In this document: in pieces, positions 40,401-55,400 of the stretch
Position numbering within the stretch: position 1 is the stretch's first letter
Layout of the letters: each line of letters begins with the position of its first letter
NCBI RefSeq assembly: GCF_028858725.1
Contig: NC_084763.1
Coordinates: 55,064,152 to 55,128,151 of the forward strand
Length of the DNA: 64,000 nt
Direction of reading: 5' to 3'
Origin: Colius striatus
Taxonomy: Eukaryota; Chordata; Aves; Coliiformes; Coliidae
Notes under the pieces: model-generated
Told to the model about the DNA's origin: nothing
Databases searched by the model: none
What the model saw: the letters and a program-made list of their open reading frames with translations, nothing else
Program-made: the position numbers and the translations under genes

Positions 40401-43400
40401 TTTTTGTGTCACTCAACTCTATTTCAGTCTTTCTCTAGAAATGTTCCATGTTTTGACACTGCTTTGTGCTGAGGTAGGTGGGAGAATGACTTTGTACTGA
40501 CTCCTTGCACACTGTTTCCAAGCCTAGATTAAAAACTTGTAAAATGGGGCATGAGAAGTAGTTCTGTCAGTTCCAGTAGGAACTTTTGTTCCAGCAAAAT
40601 GAAACACTTGTTGCTTGAGGTAGTTGAAACGAAGAGGGAAGTAATGGTTAAGTAATGACCATGAGTATCACAGTAACCATTTTTTAGAAGAATTCTATTC
40701 CATAATCATTTCAACTCTGTTTTAAATACAGCTAGGGACAAAAGTTATTTTAGTAGTCATCTATTTATTCAATTTTCCAGCTTCCTACTTCTCCTGAAAG
40801 CCCTGTTTGCTTTCCATTTCCAGAGTTTTCATTTCAGTTGGTTAAGAAACAAACTTTTATCTGTTTTTTTTTTAAGACTTAGCAGTAGGCCATGGGGTCA
40901 TATTTGAGACTAACATGCAGTCATGTCCATGAAACACTATTGTGACTGCATCTTAAATAAATAATTGTTTCTGAAAGCTAGGTAGCTATCTTTCCAGTGC
41001 AATAAGATGATAGGAACCATACTAAAAAATATTGTTCCTAGGCAAGGGGGAAATGAGTCATTTCTCATCTCTGTCAGCATTTTGTAGATGGACATCTCTC
41101 AACTGGCATCTCTCAACTGCAAGTGTTCAAGACCATGTTGGATAGGCAACCTGATATAGTGGAAGGTGTTCCTGCCCATCGTAGAGGAGCTGAAACTAGA
41201 TAATCTTTAAGGTCCTTTCCAACCCAAACCATTCTACGATCCGGATGTTTTTAGTGGAATAAGTCGTAGTGGTGGATGCGTAAAGCACCTGTTGAGAAAA
41301 ATGGATTCTAGAAATGGTGGGTCCTGAAAAAGAAAAGGCTGCTGAAGTCATAAATGTATTACAGAGCTTATGAAATAGAATTTTAAATGTAGCTGTTGAA
41401 TGCCTGTTGAAGTAGAGTTTTCTTGGGCTAAACTACAGGGAAGTTATTTTGTGGCCATTTTATGTGTCTCTGTTTTTTTTTTGTCCACAAAATGTCTGAA
41501 GGCCAGATGTTCTTTCTGAACAGGGCACCATGTATATACTTGGAAAGTGGAAGATTACTGTTTCTTATTCTGTGCTTTATTCTCATATTCCCAGACCCTA
41601 CTGGGACAGATTCAGGGAACCAGAAACATTAAACAACATTGCCAACATGACAACACATGCAATGTCCTTTAAAATAGTAACTGTTGGAGTCCTGTTCTGA
41701 AACTTTATGCCAAACGCTGCTTTTTGCAGAACTCCCCAAACGCCTAATAAACATGTGACATGACAGAGTGAACTTGTGTAGAGAATCTATATGTTTCCAG
41801 GAGACTTTAGGTAATTGTATAAATGGCAGGAACCTGGTTGAAATCATTTTGGGGTTTAGCTGTTGTTTGATCCACAGAACCTTAATGCATGTGGCAGCTG
41901 TTGGGTCCCTGGGAACGTTAGACTGAGTCTATCCGTGTACAGCATCTGATTTCATCCTTTGCAAGTACAATCAGCAATACCCTTAGCAATCTGTTTCTAA
42001 CCACTTTTTGATAAGCATTCAAAAATGAGGTTTTGATTCCTTTATCGTCTCTGTTCTTACTGATAGCAACTTTGTTGTGTACAGAACAACATCTCTTTTG
42101 ATAATGCAGCTCTGCTTTCAGATGAGAGTATGTGAATGGGTGAATTGAAAGTCTAAATGTGAAAGGAGGAAAAACAAATACAAAAAGGGTGGAGTGGAAA
42201 CTGGGGTGGAGGAAGCTTTTAACTTCCTAGCAGAAGTGAAGCACTTTTAGTGATACTTAAGACATTAGCTAAATTTTCTGTCTTTATTTCTTCCCTTATG
42301 TAACATCAGAAGTCACATTGGATTAGGTATCTGAATAATATATTTGTTTGAAAACTCAAGTAACACTTCAGTAAGTGCATTTTTTCCAGTGTTGATTTGT
42401 TTTATGTAAGAAAGATATTAAATATATTAAATATCTTCTCATTTTAATTTGCAGTGTAAGGAATCCAAGGCCATTTTGGTCTACCAATTGATAGTTTAGG
42501 GGACCTTCATATACACATACATTGATATCCATACTTCAGAAATTGGGGTGCCAAATTGTCTAAGACTTGAACAAGTTGAATAATCCTTTGGAATGGAAAT
42601 ACTGAGGCAGTGTGGATGTACTTAGAAAAAAAAACTTCAGCATCTGCCTATGCATAGTTGAGAAAACTAATGTGACTGGTGTGATGTGAGATTTTTACTG
42701 TATAATACAGCTTTAAGGAGAAAAACTTAGTTTTTCATACTCTACCTGCCTTAACAAAAACACTGTGAGCAGTCTGTAGAGGATACTTGATCATGGCAAT
42801 GACCCTTCCAAACTATTGGTGCCAGTGATGTCTCTGAATACAAATGGGAGTCTTAAACTAATCTTCATTGGCCATCTGTCTGTTCAGAGCTGGACTCATA
42901 GTCTGTCAAACTACGTTTCTGTCAAATAACATCAAATGCTTTAGCGTAGACTTGATTAGATTTTCTTGGTTGCCACAGCGTAGTTCCCCAACTCTGTCCC
43001 GTTGCAGACATTCTTTCATGATAGTGTGCCTAAATTGACAGTAGATGCTGTGTTAGTATGTTTCAGAACCAGTAACTGCTTACCTCAGCAATCTCAGCAT
43101 CTGTTAGTGGTGCCTAAGAAGAAACAAAATCCATGGCCTATTCAGTTCTTGGTGTGACAGTAATAGCAGCCTTCCATTTCAGATCTAAAGGACTCTCCCT
43201 CTTTCCTAGATTTGATAGTTATCTCCTGAGAAGGCCTCCAAGAAAGCTGCTATTTAATTTCAAGCAATGTCTAGGTTCTATTTAATCTTCTCAATCTCAG
43301 TGAGAATAAACAGCTAAATTTTATATTACTGACAGTCTTTGAACCTACTTTTACTTTCATAGAGATGATCACTTTCCTACCTATCAGCTGATACCACTCT

Positions 43401-46400
43401 ACGTGAAATTTTACTCTTACATTCATTTCCCAGCCAGTGTCTGCAAGTAAAACAGCATCTGACACCTTTAGGACACATAACCTCATTTGTATATGTGAAG
43501 ATCTGTATGACACTTCTGCTCCCTGCCTCCAAAATAAAACTGCATGCAATCTGTTCTCCCTCAGTTAAGTGACTTGTTATTCCTCAGGCTGTAAAGAGTG
43601 GTTCATCAGTTTTGGCTTTTGTAGTAGAATCCCTTCACCATTTGAAGAAAAAACCTTCTCTGTACCTCCTCTGGGGTACTGACATTGGATGTAGGTCTTA
43701 TGGATCTGGAGATTCATTGCAAATGGATTACAGCCACAGGAGGAAGAGCTGAAGCTTCACGTTCTTATTTTAGAGCACTGTCCAGTTTGAAATATGTTCT
43801 GCTCATGTGTGAAAGACCCATGCAGCCAAGTGATAATGATACAGTTACATTGTACATCAGTAGAGGAGTGGTTTTTTTCTCTTTCAAAAGATAATCTCCA
43901 AAAGAATCTTATTGACATGTAAAATCTAATTTCTTTTTCAACTAGCACTTGAGTGAGATTAAGTGAATGACATAGTGTCAGGAGGTTGGGACATCCCTTT
44001 TTTCTATAGTAGCTAGCAACAGGACAAGGGGTGATGGGATGAAGCTGGAACACAAAAAGTTCCATTTAAATATAAGAAGAAACTATTTCACTGTTTAGGT
44101 GAGGGAGCCCTGGCACAGGCTGCCCAGAGGGGTTGTGGAGGCTCCTTCCTTGGAGGGCTTCAAGACCCGCCTGGACACGTTCCTATGCGACCTGATCTAG
44201 GTGACCCTGCTTCTGCTGGAGGGTTGGACTGCATGATCTGTAAAGGTCCCTTCCAACCCCTACCATTCTATGATTCTATGACATTCCTGCCTCTACACCA
44301 GGCAGCCCATGTTGCTTCAGTGGTCTCACAGTATTAGGATCAATTTGAGTTTTATCTTTTTACTTCCCGTAGTGTTAAAAACTGTCACTTCTTTCTTAGT
44401 TGTATTTCTGATGGCATGCATGATTGAAGTGACAGGTTTATCTCACCAGATTAAGTAGAACCCAGGCATTGCTTGAAATGAAATAACATCTTTCTTATAG
44501 CCCCTCTTTAGGTACTAGAAGGCTTCTATACAGTCTCCCTGGAGATTGAACAACCCCCAACTCTCAGCCTGTCTGCACAGGAGAGATGCTCCATCCCTTT
44601 GTTCACGTTCCCTCCTCTGGGGACCTGCTCCAGTGGGTCCATGTCCTTCTTATATTGGGGCCCCAGACGTGGATGCAGTACTGCAGAGTCTCACCAGCCC
44701 TAAGACTCCATTCCCTCTGTCAGGCCAAATTGAAACGGGACAATGGATTCAGAAGTCAGCTGGGGAGATGGGAATCAGTTTCAGATATCCCATCAACCTT
44801 GTTTCTTAAGAGATCATTTTGGAAAAGTCAGTGACTTGAAAGCCTCTGATTATAGCATTGAAAAATACACACTTTTCTCTGTTGGACAAGACTGGATTAA
44901 ATAACCTGTATTCTTGGATTCAAAAATCTTGATTCATGCAGATCTGATTAAATGATAGCAAGTTAAATAGTTCATAAATCAGCTGTGTTTCTATGTTGTC
45001 TTTAGGAAAAATGTTAAGTTAGTGCCACAATACATAATTCTCACACATATCCCTCAACAATGATAGTGCAGAAACTGTAAAGCTGTCTGTATGTGAACAG
45101 ATTTCATTTTCAAGGGCAACAGGTCTTTGAGGGTGGGATCTTTGTAAAGATTCATAGCCAGGATTTCAAGTGTGGCTTAGCCATTACGTTCTGCTTTTGA
45201 TTTGTAGACTAAAACTTCTAGAATGTTTTCATTCAGACTTAGGAAGAGTATTTTTTGCCTCTCAGGGTAAACATGGGAACTTAAAATAACTGGTAGTACT
45301 GATGAGAATAACTTTTCAGAGTAATATAAAATGACTTGTTTGTCTACCACAAGAGCCAACGAGTGAACCATGATTTTAGGGACATGTTGTACTTAGTAAT
45401 GAAAATAATTATTGTAATTAACTGCTGTTGAGATTCCCTTATATGGAACTGCCAGTGCATGGGGGACAGCAAAATACAGTTCATGAGGCTAGAGTAGGGG
45501 ATATATTTTGGCATAGATGATGAAATATCACCTTGGGCAGCTGAACTATGCTTTTGTTAGATGTTTGTCACATTTTCAGCTTTGCTGCCTGAGGGAGGTT
45601 GTTGGGTTTTTTACCCTGGATACAAATATGTGGACTAGTTGAACTTTTAAAGTCTCTGGATACTGGAAATTAAAGAAATGCTATGTTAGAGAATGCATGA
45701 GATTTTTATATTCAGGTGTGCTGAAAACTTTGTCTCTCCTGGTGGGATCAACACTTGAAGTGGCACACTGGGAGACCTTTCAGAATCCTTCACCTGCACT
45801 GTGGGCACAAGGGCCTCCAGCAACTGGCTTTGCCTCTGCAGAGCATACTTCCAGGGTTGACGTTTGACAGTACATTGCCAGTACAGATGCAATGTGGATA
45901 CCCCTTAATGCATCACAGCAAATTGCATCCCTTTGTAATATGGATGTTTGCATTGTGCTCAGGTGGCAATGAAGTGACCCTTAGGAGTGAGAGTATATAA
46001 TTAGCTGGTGATCTAGAGCCTTAGAAACCATGGCATATTTCTCCTAACATTTTATCTAACATAACCCAGTATAAGACCAAATGTTTTTGCTCTCCTGTGC
46101 ATGGAAATGAGGGGAGCTGTGTCACCCCCACTGCATACACCTCTTACCAGTAACAGCTGTGTCATTCATCTGTTTGAAGTACAACTGTTGACTGTTATTT
46201 TTAAGTGCACATTGTGTTCCTTTTTATCCCTGTTGGTGTCTCCTAGGCAACTGGCTTTCATTCAGGAAAGTTTTCAAGTATTTGCTGGATGCTGTTAGGT
46301 GTATACTTAAAATTCTTGACTGATTTAGAGTCAGCTCTTAGGAGAAACCACGTAAGAGTGAAGCTCCAGTCAAATGTATGATTTACTTCTGTTCTTTCCC

Positions 46401-49400
46401 TGATGCAGTTCTCTTAATCTCTTGAAAGAACAGTAGGTCATCGTGCATCTTTTAATTCTACATTTTCTGATTTCTTTTCTGTGCCTTCCTTCAAATGAAG
46501 TACTTCAGACTTGTACAGTCTAGACCAAAGTTCACTGTTAGCACATACAGGTATGAGAAGATGACGTTGGAATTTCTCTTTCAAGAAAGTCTAAGTCATC
46601 TTCAGAAAGCAAAGTTGAACTGAACTGGAAATAAAAAAGACTATATATACTTTATAAAATAGTTTAAGGTCACTTTTTGATTTGTATCAAATCAATTTGC
46701 TTAAAAAACTAAGAATAAAAGCAAGTTTCCCTGGGTTTAATGTTCTTCAGAGTAGTGTCAGTGCTGCTTTTTCTGCAATGTTATGCTTCTCATTTTTAAC
46801 ATAGCAGGTAACCTAACATTTTCACCTTGGCAGGAAGGAAAACTACTGAGGGGATATCATCAAATGCAATATTTCCCTCTGAGCAAGTTTTAATTTTCCT
46901 TTCTTTGTGAAAAACAACAGAACTGATTGTAAATTTTCAAGTGGAGATGTAGAGTTTTAAGTACTCCCAGCAAGCAGTTTTTAGAGCTCTATTTTGGAGT
47001 TTCATGTTCTATTTAAACATTAAGTCTTTCTGTCTTTTTAAATTAAAGGGTGTCTTGGATAGGGCCATGCCTTACCCTTTGTGCAATCTTTCATTTCTCT
47101 TGAATAACTTACCGATTTGACTTCTTCAATAATAATAGACATTTTGACATAAAACACAGGGCTCTGCCTTCTGCTGGTTTTACAAGAGATAGACATATGC
47201 CTCTGCATATCATTTGCAAAACATGATTGCACTTGCAATGAAAAACATCACATAAATAAAAGCATTACAGTAGCTACTATTGAAATCATACTTTTGCATA
47301 CGTCTGACAAATTTGTGTTCTGCCAGTCCCTGCAATGGACTTAGAAAGCTGTGAGAGAATATTTTATCTAAATAATTGTTATGTTTCAATGTATGTGTAG
47401 TACACTCAATATTTACTGATACATGTATGTGTGTTTTCAGATATAAAGAATGATACCATGAATCTAAATCTCCACATGATCCATGTAGTCTCCAATTAAC
47501 CTTGTGCTGCAACATCTGTGTGAAAAGACATACATAAAATTTGGCGATAAAATTGTGGCACTTCAACTTGATAGTTTTACATCATTATCAGCAGTGTTGC
47601 TGAATTACCTTCCATTTTCTTCCATTGTTTTTAAACTGTCATTAATTTAAGATCCAACACTGTGTAGTATGGCTAAATATTTCCTTAGTAATCTGTATCT
47701 GTCTTCCCTTTTTTTTAATCCTCTTTTTTTTCCCCTAAGGATATGGCCCTTGTTGCTCCCGAAGCGCCTTCAGAACAAGCTAGAAGGGTTTTCCAGACAT
47801 ATGACCCTGAGGGTAAGGGCTCCACTTCTTCATTTGGTAGAGACAAAGTTTAAAGAGTAATGAATACTTCATGGTATAGGCTTTCTTTCTCTTCAAGATC
47901 ATTTTCTAAAAGTGATTTCAAATAATGCGCTTTCAAATCCATTTTGGATTCCGTGCCAGGGTAATACCCTGTTTATACCTGAGCTGATTAAGAGAGGAAT
48001 GAAATACTTAGTACTTAAGAAGTTTTCAATACAGTAGTCAGTCTATAAATGACATGAAGGCATTTTCAGAGAACTCTGTTGTAAGGGAGGTTGAGTACAA
48101 CTTTGTGTAATAGGAAGTAGAATTATTGGAGCATGAGCTTATTAACCTTGTAATGTTATTCTTAATTCACATGATTTCTCTCATATTATATTTTCATAAA
48201 ATAACTGGTCCACTGTGATTGCATTCTTTATACACTCAGTTTTGTTCTGGAGTGTGTGGGGCATGCATAGAAAATGTTCTTACGTTTTAGAAGTCAAAGA
48301 ATGTGAAACATTTGGGTAGTGTTTTAACGAATCAAAAGGGAAAAATTGTACAGCCAGCCCTTGAGATTCTGTGATTTATCCCAAGCTATCTAGTGGAGAT
48401 GGAGATTGCTACAAAGAGTTTGAATTCTTGGCTAATATTAAGATTCTAAGTGTATGAATGATAAACCCACAGTTTGTGTATTGCAATTTGGTTTTTTTTT
48501 TTAAGTGGAAGTGTTTGAAAACCATGTTCAGTCTAGAACCTCACCATCTGTTTTCAACTTATAGAGACAGAAATATGCAGTAGTTGTATTTCTGAGTAAG
48601 ATTTGTCCTCCCAGAAAGCATTTTGTTTCTTTTCCTAATGAGAAGCTTTCCTGTTCTTTCAGATAATGGTTTTATACCTGACACTCTGCTAGAAGATGTA
48701 ATGAAGGCTCTGGACCTTGTTTCAGATCCTGAATAGTAAGTATAATCAGATTTAAATACTACAGAAGTATGAATTAACCACATATTAATTACAATTTAAG
48801 ACTTTTCCTACATTCAATTAATGACATATCAGTTATAGTTTGGGATTTTTACCTGTGTGTTTTTCTAGCTTGCAATCTTATTTTGAAGAGTCGAATTAAA
48901 TGGAAAGAATTCAAATTAAAATGTCTCTAACTTCAGTAGTGATAACTGGAAGCCAAAAAAGTTCTCAGACCTGCTGCATTACTATATATTGAGGAGATAA
49001 TTGTGAATATATTTCTGTATGTTAACAGGGGTCAAACTGTGTGAGAAAAGAGCCAGACAGTCAACGTATTCAGAGGCAGATTAACATTGGACTACAACTG
49101 AATCTGTCTATAGTGTTTGAAGCTGGAAATGCTTCAGTTACAATTTTGTTTCCACCAACACTCAGTACCTTGTAGTATTTCTAATTGTCATTTGTTTCCA
49201 GAAATGACACTTTGATTCTTAGGATTAGAGTTAAAGCTATCAAATGAAAATGGTCATTTATTGTAGATCTTATGTGGACAGGCAGGACTAATATTCAGTG
49301 GGAGCAGTTAACCTCTGATGTCAAAGCTTACCACATTTTGCCACTAAATACTTAACCCAGAAAGGAGAGCTATGTGCTTGAAGTTTTTACATCTCCAAAG

Positions 49401-52400
49401 GATGGTTCTGCTCTTTCATTTCACTTTATTGAGGTCTAGATCAGATGTGTTCCTGCAGAGTGGCTGTGGACACTGCAAGTCTACTTACCACAGCCATCTG
49501 AAATCTAATTGATGCTGTTTTCTTGCTTTCAAATGTTACCAAATACAACAAATTTTAATGAGCCTTAATTTAATGTGTCTGAGAAGCTTTCATTTGGCCT
49601 TTTTGTTGTCCTGCCTCAATAAATCTGCAGAAACTCTCTGCATTCAGCAGTTTTTCCATTTGGCTGTTTGGCCTGCAGGGTGTTTGTCACATAGTCCTGG
49701 CCTATTTTATTGTGCATAGCACATCAAATAGAAACCGATGTAGGAAGAGCTAGTCAAAAGGCCTGCTATGTTGAAAAGCCATGATCAAACCATGGAGTTT
49801 GCATCATCCCCTGTTAAGTAAAAATGTTGTCTAATATCACTCTCTTGAGGACCTGCTCTGTTTTGGTTGTAGATATCCTGTGTTGTTGAACATGGAATGC
49901 AAGTAACACATTTCCAGTTCCATATGGGCTTTTCTGTGTTTTGTGTGGTTGGTTTGTTCTTTTCAGTAAAATTAAAGGCATTGCTTCCAAGTATCCTATT
50001 TACATTTTTTAGTTCAATAAATAAGTGGAAATTATTTGTCATCATCTTAGCCAAGGCTTCTCAGAATCTCAAGATGAGTAACAGTCAGACCTGCTTAGGG
50101 TTCAACAATTATGGAGGGGAAAACTTGGTAGAGCAGACATGAATTAACAAGGTGGATTAGCCATTCCAGTATTGGATGCCATTGCATCTGATTTGAGTAA
50201 AATTTTCTAATCTTCCAGTAAATGCACCTGAGAACTCAACTGTCTTGTTTGATTTGTCATCAAATTTGGACCTAACACTGCCAAGCCCATCACAGACTTT
50301 GTGCTGAAATGACTGAAGCACATACACACACACACACACACGTTTGTAGCTCTACTGTAATATCAGTAAGATTGAATGGCATTAGCTGTTTGCTGAATGA
50401 AAAAGCCTCAGTTGAAACATAGAGCAATCAAATCTTATTCAATCTTCCCACCTGCTTAATTGGTTTAATTTTGTACACGGTCATAATTCAAAAGTTAATA
50501 TGACTCTGCAGTTTCAAAGAGTTGTTGTATTTCATTAGTGACTATATGGCTTGCTTTAATTTCATGATATAATTTTAAGTGCATCTTCAAAATTATCTTT
50601 GTGTAAGTCCACTTTGGTTCTGTTTACAAACACAGTGTTTTTCAACTGTGTTTACAGCATGTCAAGAATTTGAGCAGGTTTCAGACACCTACTGAAATCT
50701 CCTAAATTTAGTACTTGGAGGGTAATGAGCCACAGAAGGATTAAAATCCAGTATCATGCAAAGTCTCAGTTGGAGTTTCACTTGAATAGTGAAATTTCTT
50801 TTTTTAATGGATTAAATTAACATACTTTAGAGGATATCACATTCATAGACTCATAGAATCATAGAATGGTAGGGTTGGAAGGCATTCAGTTAAATGAATT
50901 TTAAAATTCATCTTCCAAAGGGCCTGATAAGCAAGGAGTAATGGCTTTAAACTGAAAGAAAGTAGATTTAGAGTAGATATAAGGAAGAAATGCTGCTTTG
51001 TGAGGGTGTTGAGGCACTGGAGCAGATTGCCCAGAGAGGCTGTGGATTCCCCATCCCTAGAAGTGTTCAAGGCCAGGTTGGATGGGCCTTTGAGAAACGT
51101 GGTCTAGTGGGAGGTGTCCCTGCCCATGGCAGGAGGGTTGAACTACATGATCTTTAAGGCCCCTTCCAACCCAAACCATTCTCTAATACTGTGGTTAACA
51201 AACTATGTGTATTGAGGCAGAAACAAAAAGAAGCCGAATAATTTACTATGAGTACCATGTTAGAACCAAGAAAGGAAGCTACTTAAAAATTAAGCCATGT
51301 AAGTGGTAGCCCAAAGGATAAAATGTTTACAGGCAACAAGAAATCAAAAAGATCTTAGAAAGATACTTTTTGCCTGCAGCCCCTGGCAAAAGAGGCTAAA
51401 AAAAGAGGACAGGGTGGTACAAGAGACAGCTATGAGAAGCCAAGACTGTCTTCTGAAAGGAGAATGTAGTGCCCACATGTACTGGACATGGACAGTCCTC
51501 TGTCCCTCTTGAATTGGAGAGCCCAGAACTGGACACAGAACTCCAGATGAGGCCTCACCAGGGCAAAGTAGAGAGACAATAACTTCCCTTGACCTGCTGA
51601 CCACACTATTCTTAATGCACCTAAAGATGCTGTTGCTTCTCAGAATAAAAAATGAGACTGAATTATCAGGTGACAGGTACAGAACAGGAGATACTTATTC
51701 CTAAAATCCATTGCTTCATTTGATTTTGTGAGTGGATTTTATTAAATGCCACAAGTGTGTTCAGGTTCAAAGCCCATTAGGCACTTGCATAGAAAGAAAT
51801 AATATATATCTTTGTGTTAACTGCCTCTCACTGAAGCTGTCTTTGAGCAGCAGACTGCTGGAAATGGGGAGGGTAAACTAAGGATATCACTGGATGTGTG
51901 CCCTGTTGTACTGTATCATAAGCATCCACTGCTGACCAGTATCAGAAACAGGATACTAGGCAAGATGCTCTGTTGCTTTGACCCAGGGAGGACATTGTGG
52001 TGTACAATACAACTTGTAATTTAGGCAAAAGGACAGGTAGATGCAAGTAAACATTTAAGCTTAAATAGAATAACTGACATTCCTATGTAGTGACTTGGAA
52101 TTGCAGCATATTCATGCAGTAAGGCTTTCAGATTAGCACTGTTAGTGTTTTTTCATTATTGATTGGTGTTGGCTTCTTTGCCCTCAAGGATGTGAGATAA
52201 ACAAGAAATGTGACTGTTAAACTTAATTTTATTTCAGTGTGCTTAGAAAAATCTTGGAAGCTTTTCAAATCTGCTTTTAAAAACAAGTTGTTTGGCAGTT
52301 CTGGAGCTGTATTTAAAAGATGACTGCTTTAGATAAGTTCAAGAATACTTCCAAGACAACAAAACGCCTTTGGGGCTGTCAACCTGGTTTTAGATTGTAT

Positions 52401-55400
52401 GAGTTTCAAATTATTTTCCCAAATATGGTGGCCTTTCAGAATTATCACTTATTTAATTTCAAAGAACAGATTACTTTTCTTTAAAAATAGCCATGTTTTG
52501 GCAACTTGCATGCCATTCTGATGCAGTTGTCACTTCACAATCAAAAATAGAACAGTATTGCTATACTTGGCAGCTGGTGCAATCGTAGCACAGAGTAACT
52601 TGGTCATGCAAGAACAAAAATGTCTTACTCATACTTTTACATCCCATGCTTTTGTCGTAGTGTAAACCTCATGAAGACCAAATTAGACCCAGAAGGATTG
52701 GGCATCATATTACTGGGTCCCTTTCTGCAAGAATTTTTCCCTGAGCAGGTAAGCAAGAGAGGTGAATTGCTGCAGAGCATTGTCTATGCTGCTTGTCTGT
52801 GGGATTCAATGAACAGAGCTGGTTTTGATAAGAATTGTTGCATTTGTTTGACACAGCAGACCAGCAAATGGCTTCTGATATCACTCAACAGATTGTAAAC
52901 TTCTGGTTTTCATAAGGGATCTGTGACTTTGTCAGCTTTACACTGGAAGCAAACTCCATTGTAGCAACAGGTTCTACAATGAACTTCAGAAAATCCATAA
53001 TCATTTTGCATATGAAGTTGAAGCGATTCCCTACTCACAAAGTTCATCTGAGTTTGGTATTTCTGAGAATCACAGAATCATACAATGGCAGGGTTGGAAG
53101 GGACCTTTAGAGATCATCTAGTCCAACCCCACTGCCAGAAGCAGGTCAACCTAGATCAGGTCGCACAGGAACATGTCCAGGCGGGTCCTGAAGACCTCCA
53201 AGGAAACCGTTTTTATCAACATTACAAATGTCTGTTGCAATTGCTAGCAAATGGAAAAAGGTTATGAATATATTTAAAGTACTTTTATGTATATCTATAA
53301 TAATGTAAAGTTTTGGACAGTTTAACAAAAAGTGATGATAGAGTGATGATGGAAGTCAGTTTGTGCCAGGGTGATGGAAAATCGTTTGCAAACTCTCAGT
53401 CTGTTCCCTGTAGTTTTAAAATGCCTTCAGCAAGACTGTCTTTAAGGGTTGTACAGCACTGTTTGGGTGTAGTATTCTGTGCTGTGAAATAATCTGGTCA
53501 TTCAGGAGACAATAGAACTGCACTGCCAAAGATGGTAGGGACTGAATGCACTGTTAAGAGATGATTCATCATCTAGAGGAACAAGGAGGAGTCAGTGTTC
53601 GTTTTGTCTGGATTTACAGAATTACATCTGAGCGTGTATTTGCCAACTGTTTCTTCTTCCTTTCATTTGTATATCCAGAAGTGGAAGTATCTCCACAATT
53701 TAATGTTATTTAATCTTATTCTTTACAATTACACTACATTTTCAAGTCTAGAAGACTGACCTGCCTAATATTAGGTCTCAGATGCTTAGAATGAAGTTCA
53801 AAAAGCCAAAGCACATCCTCTGTAAGCGGCTGTGCCTAAACTGCTCAGTGCTGCAGGCCATAGGCAGCTGGAGGAGAAAACTGCTGCTGTGTGGGACTGT
53901 TGCCTGTTGCTGAAGAAGGGCAGCTGGAGAAGGGAGCATGTGGAATCACAGACAGATCCCCACCTTAGTTGTCTGGAGAGCTGATGGAGGAACTCTTTAC
54001 CTGCTGTGAAGTCAGAGCCCCCAAGTCAGTGCCTGTCTATCTGTCGAGTACTAATTCCCTGCTGCACAGGGCTCCCCACCACTCAGCTTTGCCTGTGTTG
54101 TTGAACCTTGCTTGGCTCCAGTACAATCTGAACAATCATTTTGGAGGGGAACTTGCCAGTATTAGTTGCTGAATGAATGCTGAGGGTACAGAGATGTCCC
54201 ATCTATTTGTGCTCTGTAGATCACATTGCAGGAGCACTTACCTGTGTTGACACCTCATTCAGAATTCTTTCTGAAAGTGGAATTCTGAAGAATTGAAGAT
54301 GAATGTCGGTCTTTAAAATGCTGTGAGGATATAGCAGATGCCAGCATAGTGATGTCTAGAATTGTTTATGTTCCCCTTTATACAACATTTGAATGTGTAG
54401 CTAGTGCTCAGGAGATCCAGATTTGATTCCATCTTTGCTGAGAATATTCAAAACTCCATTCTTACTCTCCTATAAAGCACTAAAATCTACCTCAAAACCA
54501 GGAAAGTATCTCAGCTTTCCTTTTCAAAGCAGTTGGCTTAGAAGAAAAGTATTCAAAGATCATTCAGCTTGAGAGAGCAAGCCTGACTCTTTAGTGCTTA
54601 GGGCAGTCACCTGGAGAAAGGGGATTCATGGATTCCCCAAGGAAACAATGACTGCACAAAATTCTTAGCATCCATGGGACAGCAACTGGAAAGCAGCATT
54701 TGTTTTCCTTCAACTTGAGCAGACCTTCCTCAGGCATAAAAATGTGTCCTTTTTCCTTCCTAGCAAAGCTTGATTTTATTTAGCTTTATGAAGCAGCTTC
54801 TACAAGTAGAATTACCATTTACCTTCCTTTTCACCACCCTCCCTCCACTGAATAGCCTGGGTTTCTGTGAGAGACCAATAGAGGGATAAGGTTTTTGAGT
54901 CATTTAAGAGGAGAAAAATGAATGAAGGCTCTTTGTAATCTGATGGATATACTGTAACATGAGCAGATTTCTTCTCATTCCAGCCTTTACCTCCATGTAC
55001 TTAAAAAAGGGGTAAGCTTTTGTTTGGAGCCCAGTCCAGTAGGCATAAAAGGAGATGGTAGTACACCTGATTTGTGTTTCCTGATTCAGTGAAATGCAAA
55101 GCTTTTCAGTCCTTTGAGGCCTAAATCATTTAAACACCTGGAATGGTAAGGGTTGGCAACTGCAGTACATCTGCCTCAGCTGAACAGGTGTCTTCACTAT
55201 TTATTTACAGTTAGGTAGGCCGGGGTGTAAATTACTGTTTGGCTCTCCAAGGGAGGATTGGGTAAATATTTAACTTTGTATTATCCAAGCAATGATAAAT
55301 ACACACAAATGTGGCTACTACATAAGGTGTCTGACTTCAAAAATTACTATATGTCCATATGAACACAGAAATCAATAACTTGCTCTTGGGCAATAACTTG

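Larger units (their letters stand above)
35655..47739 (+). other. MINDY3: MINDY3 intron 10 (12.1 kb, largest)
   Basis: Holds four CR1 fragments (37.4, 41.1, 44.0 and 44.5 kb). The rest is AT-rich and without recognised genes or RNAs. Confidence 0.8.

Noticed and set aside
50319..50341. AC run as a functional element
   Set aside because: A short ordinary microsatellite.
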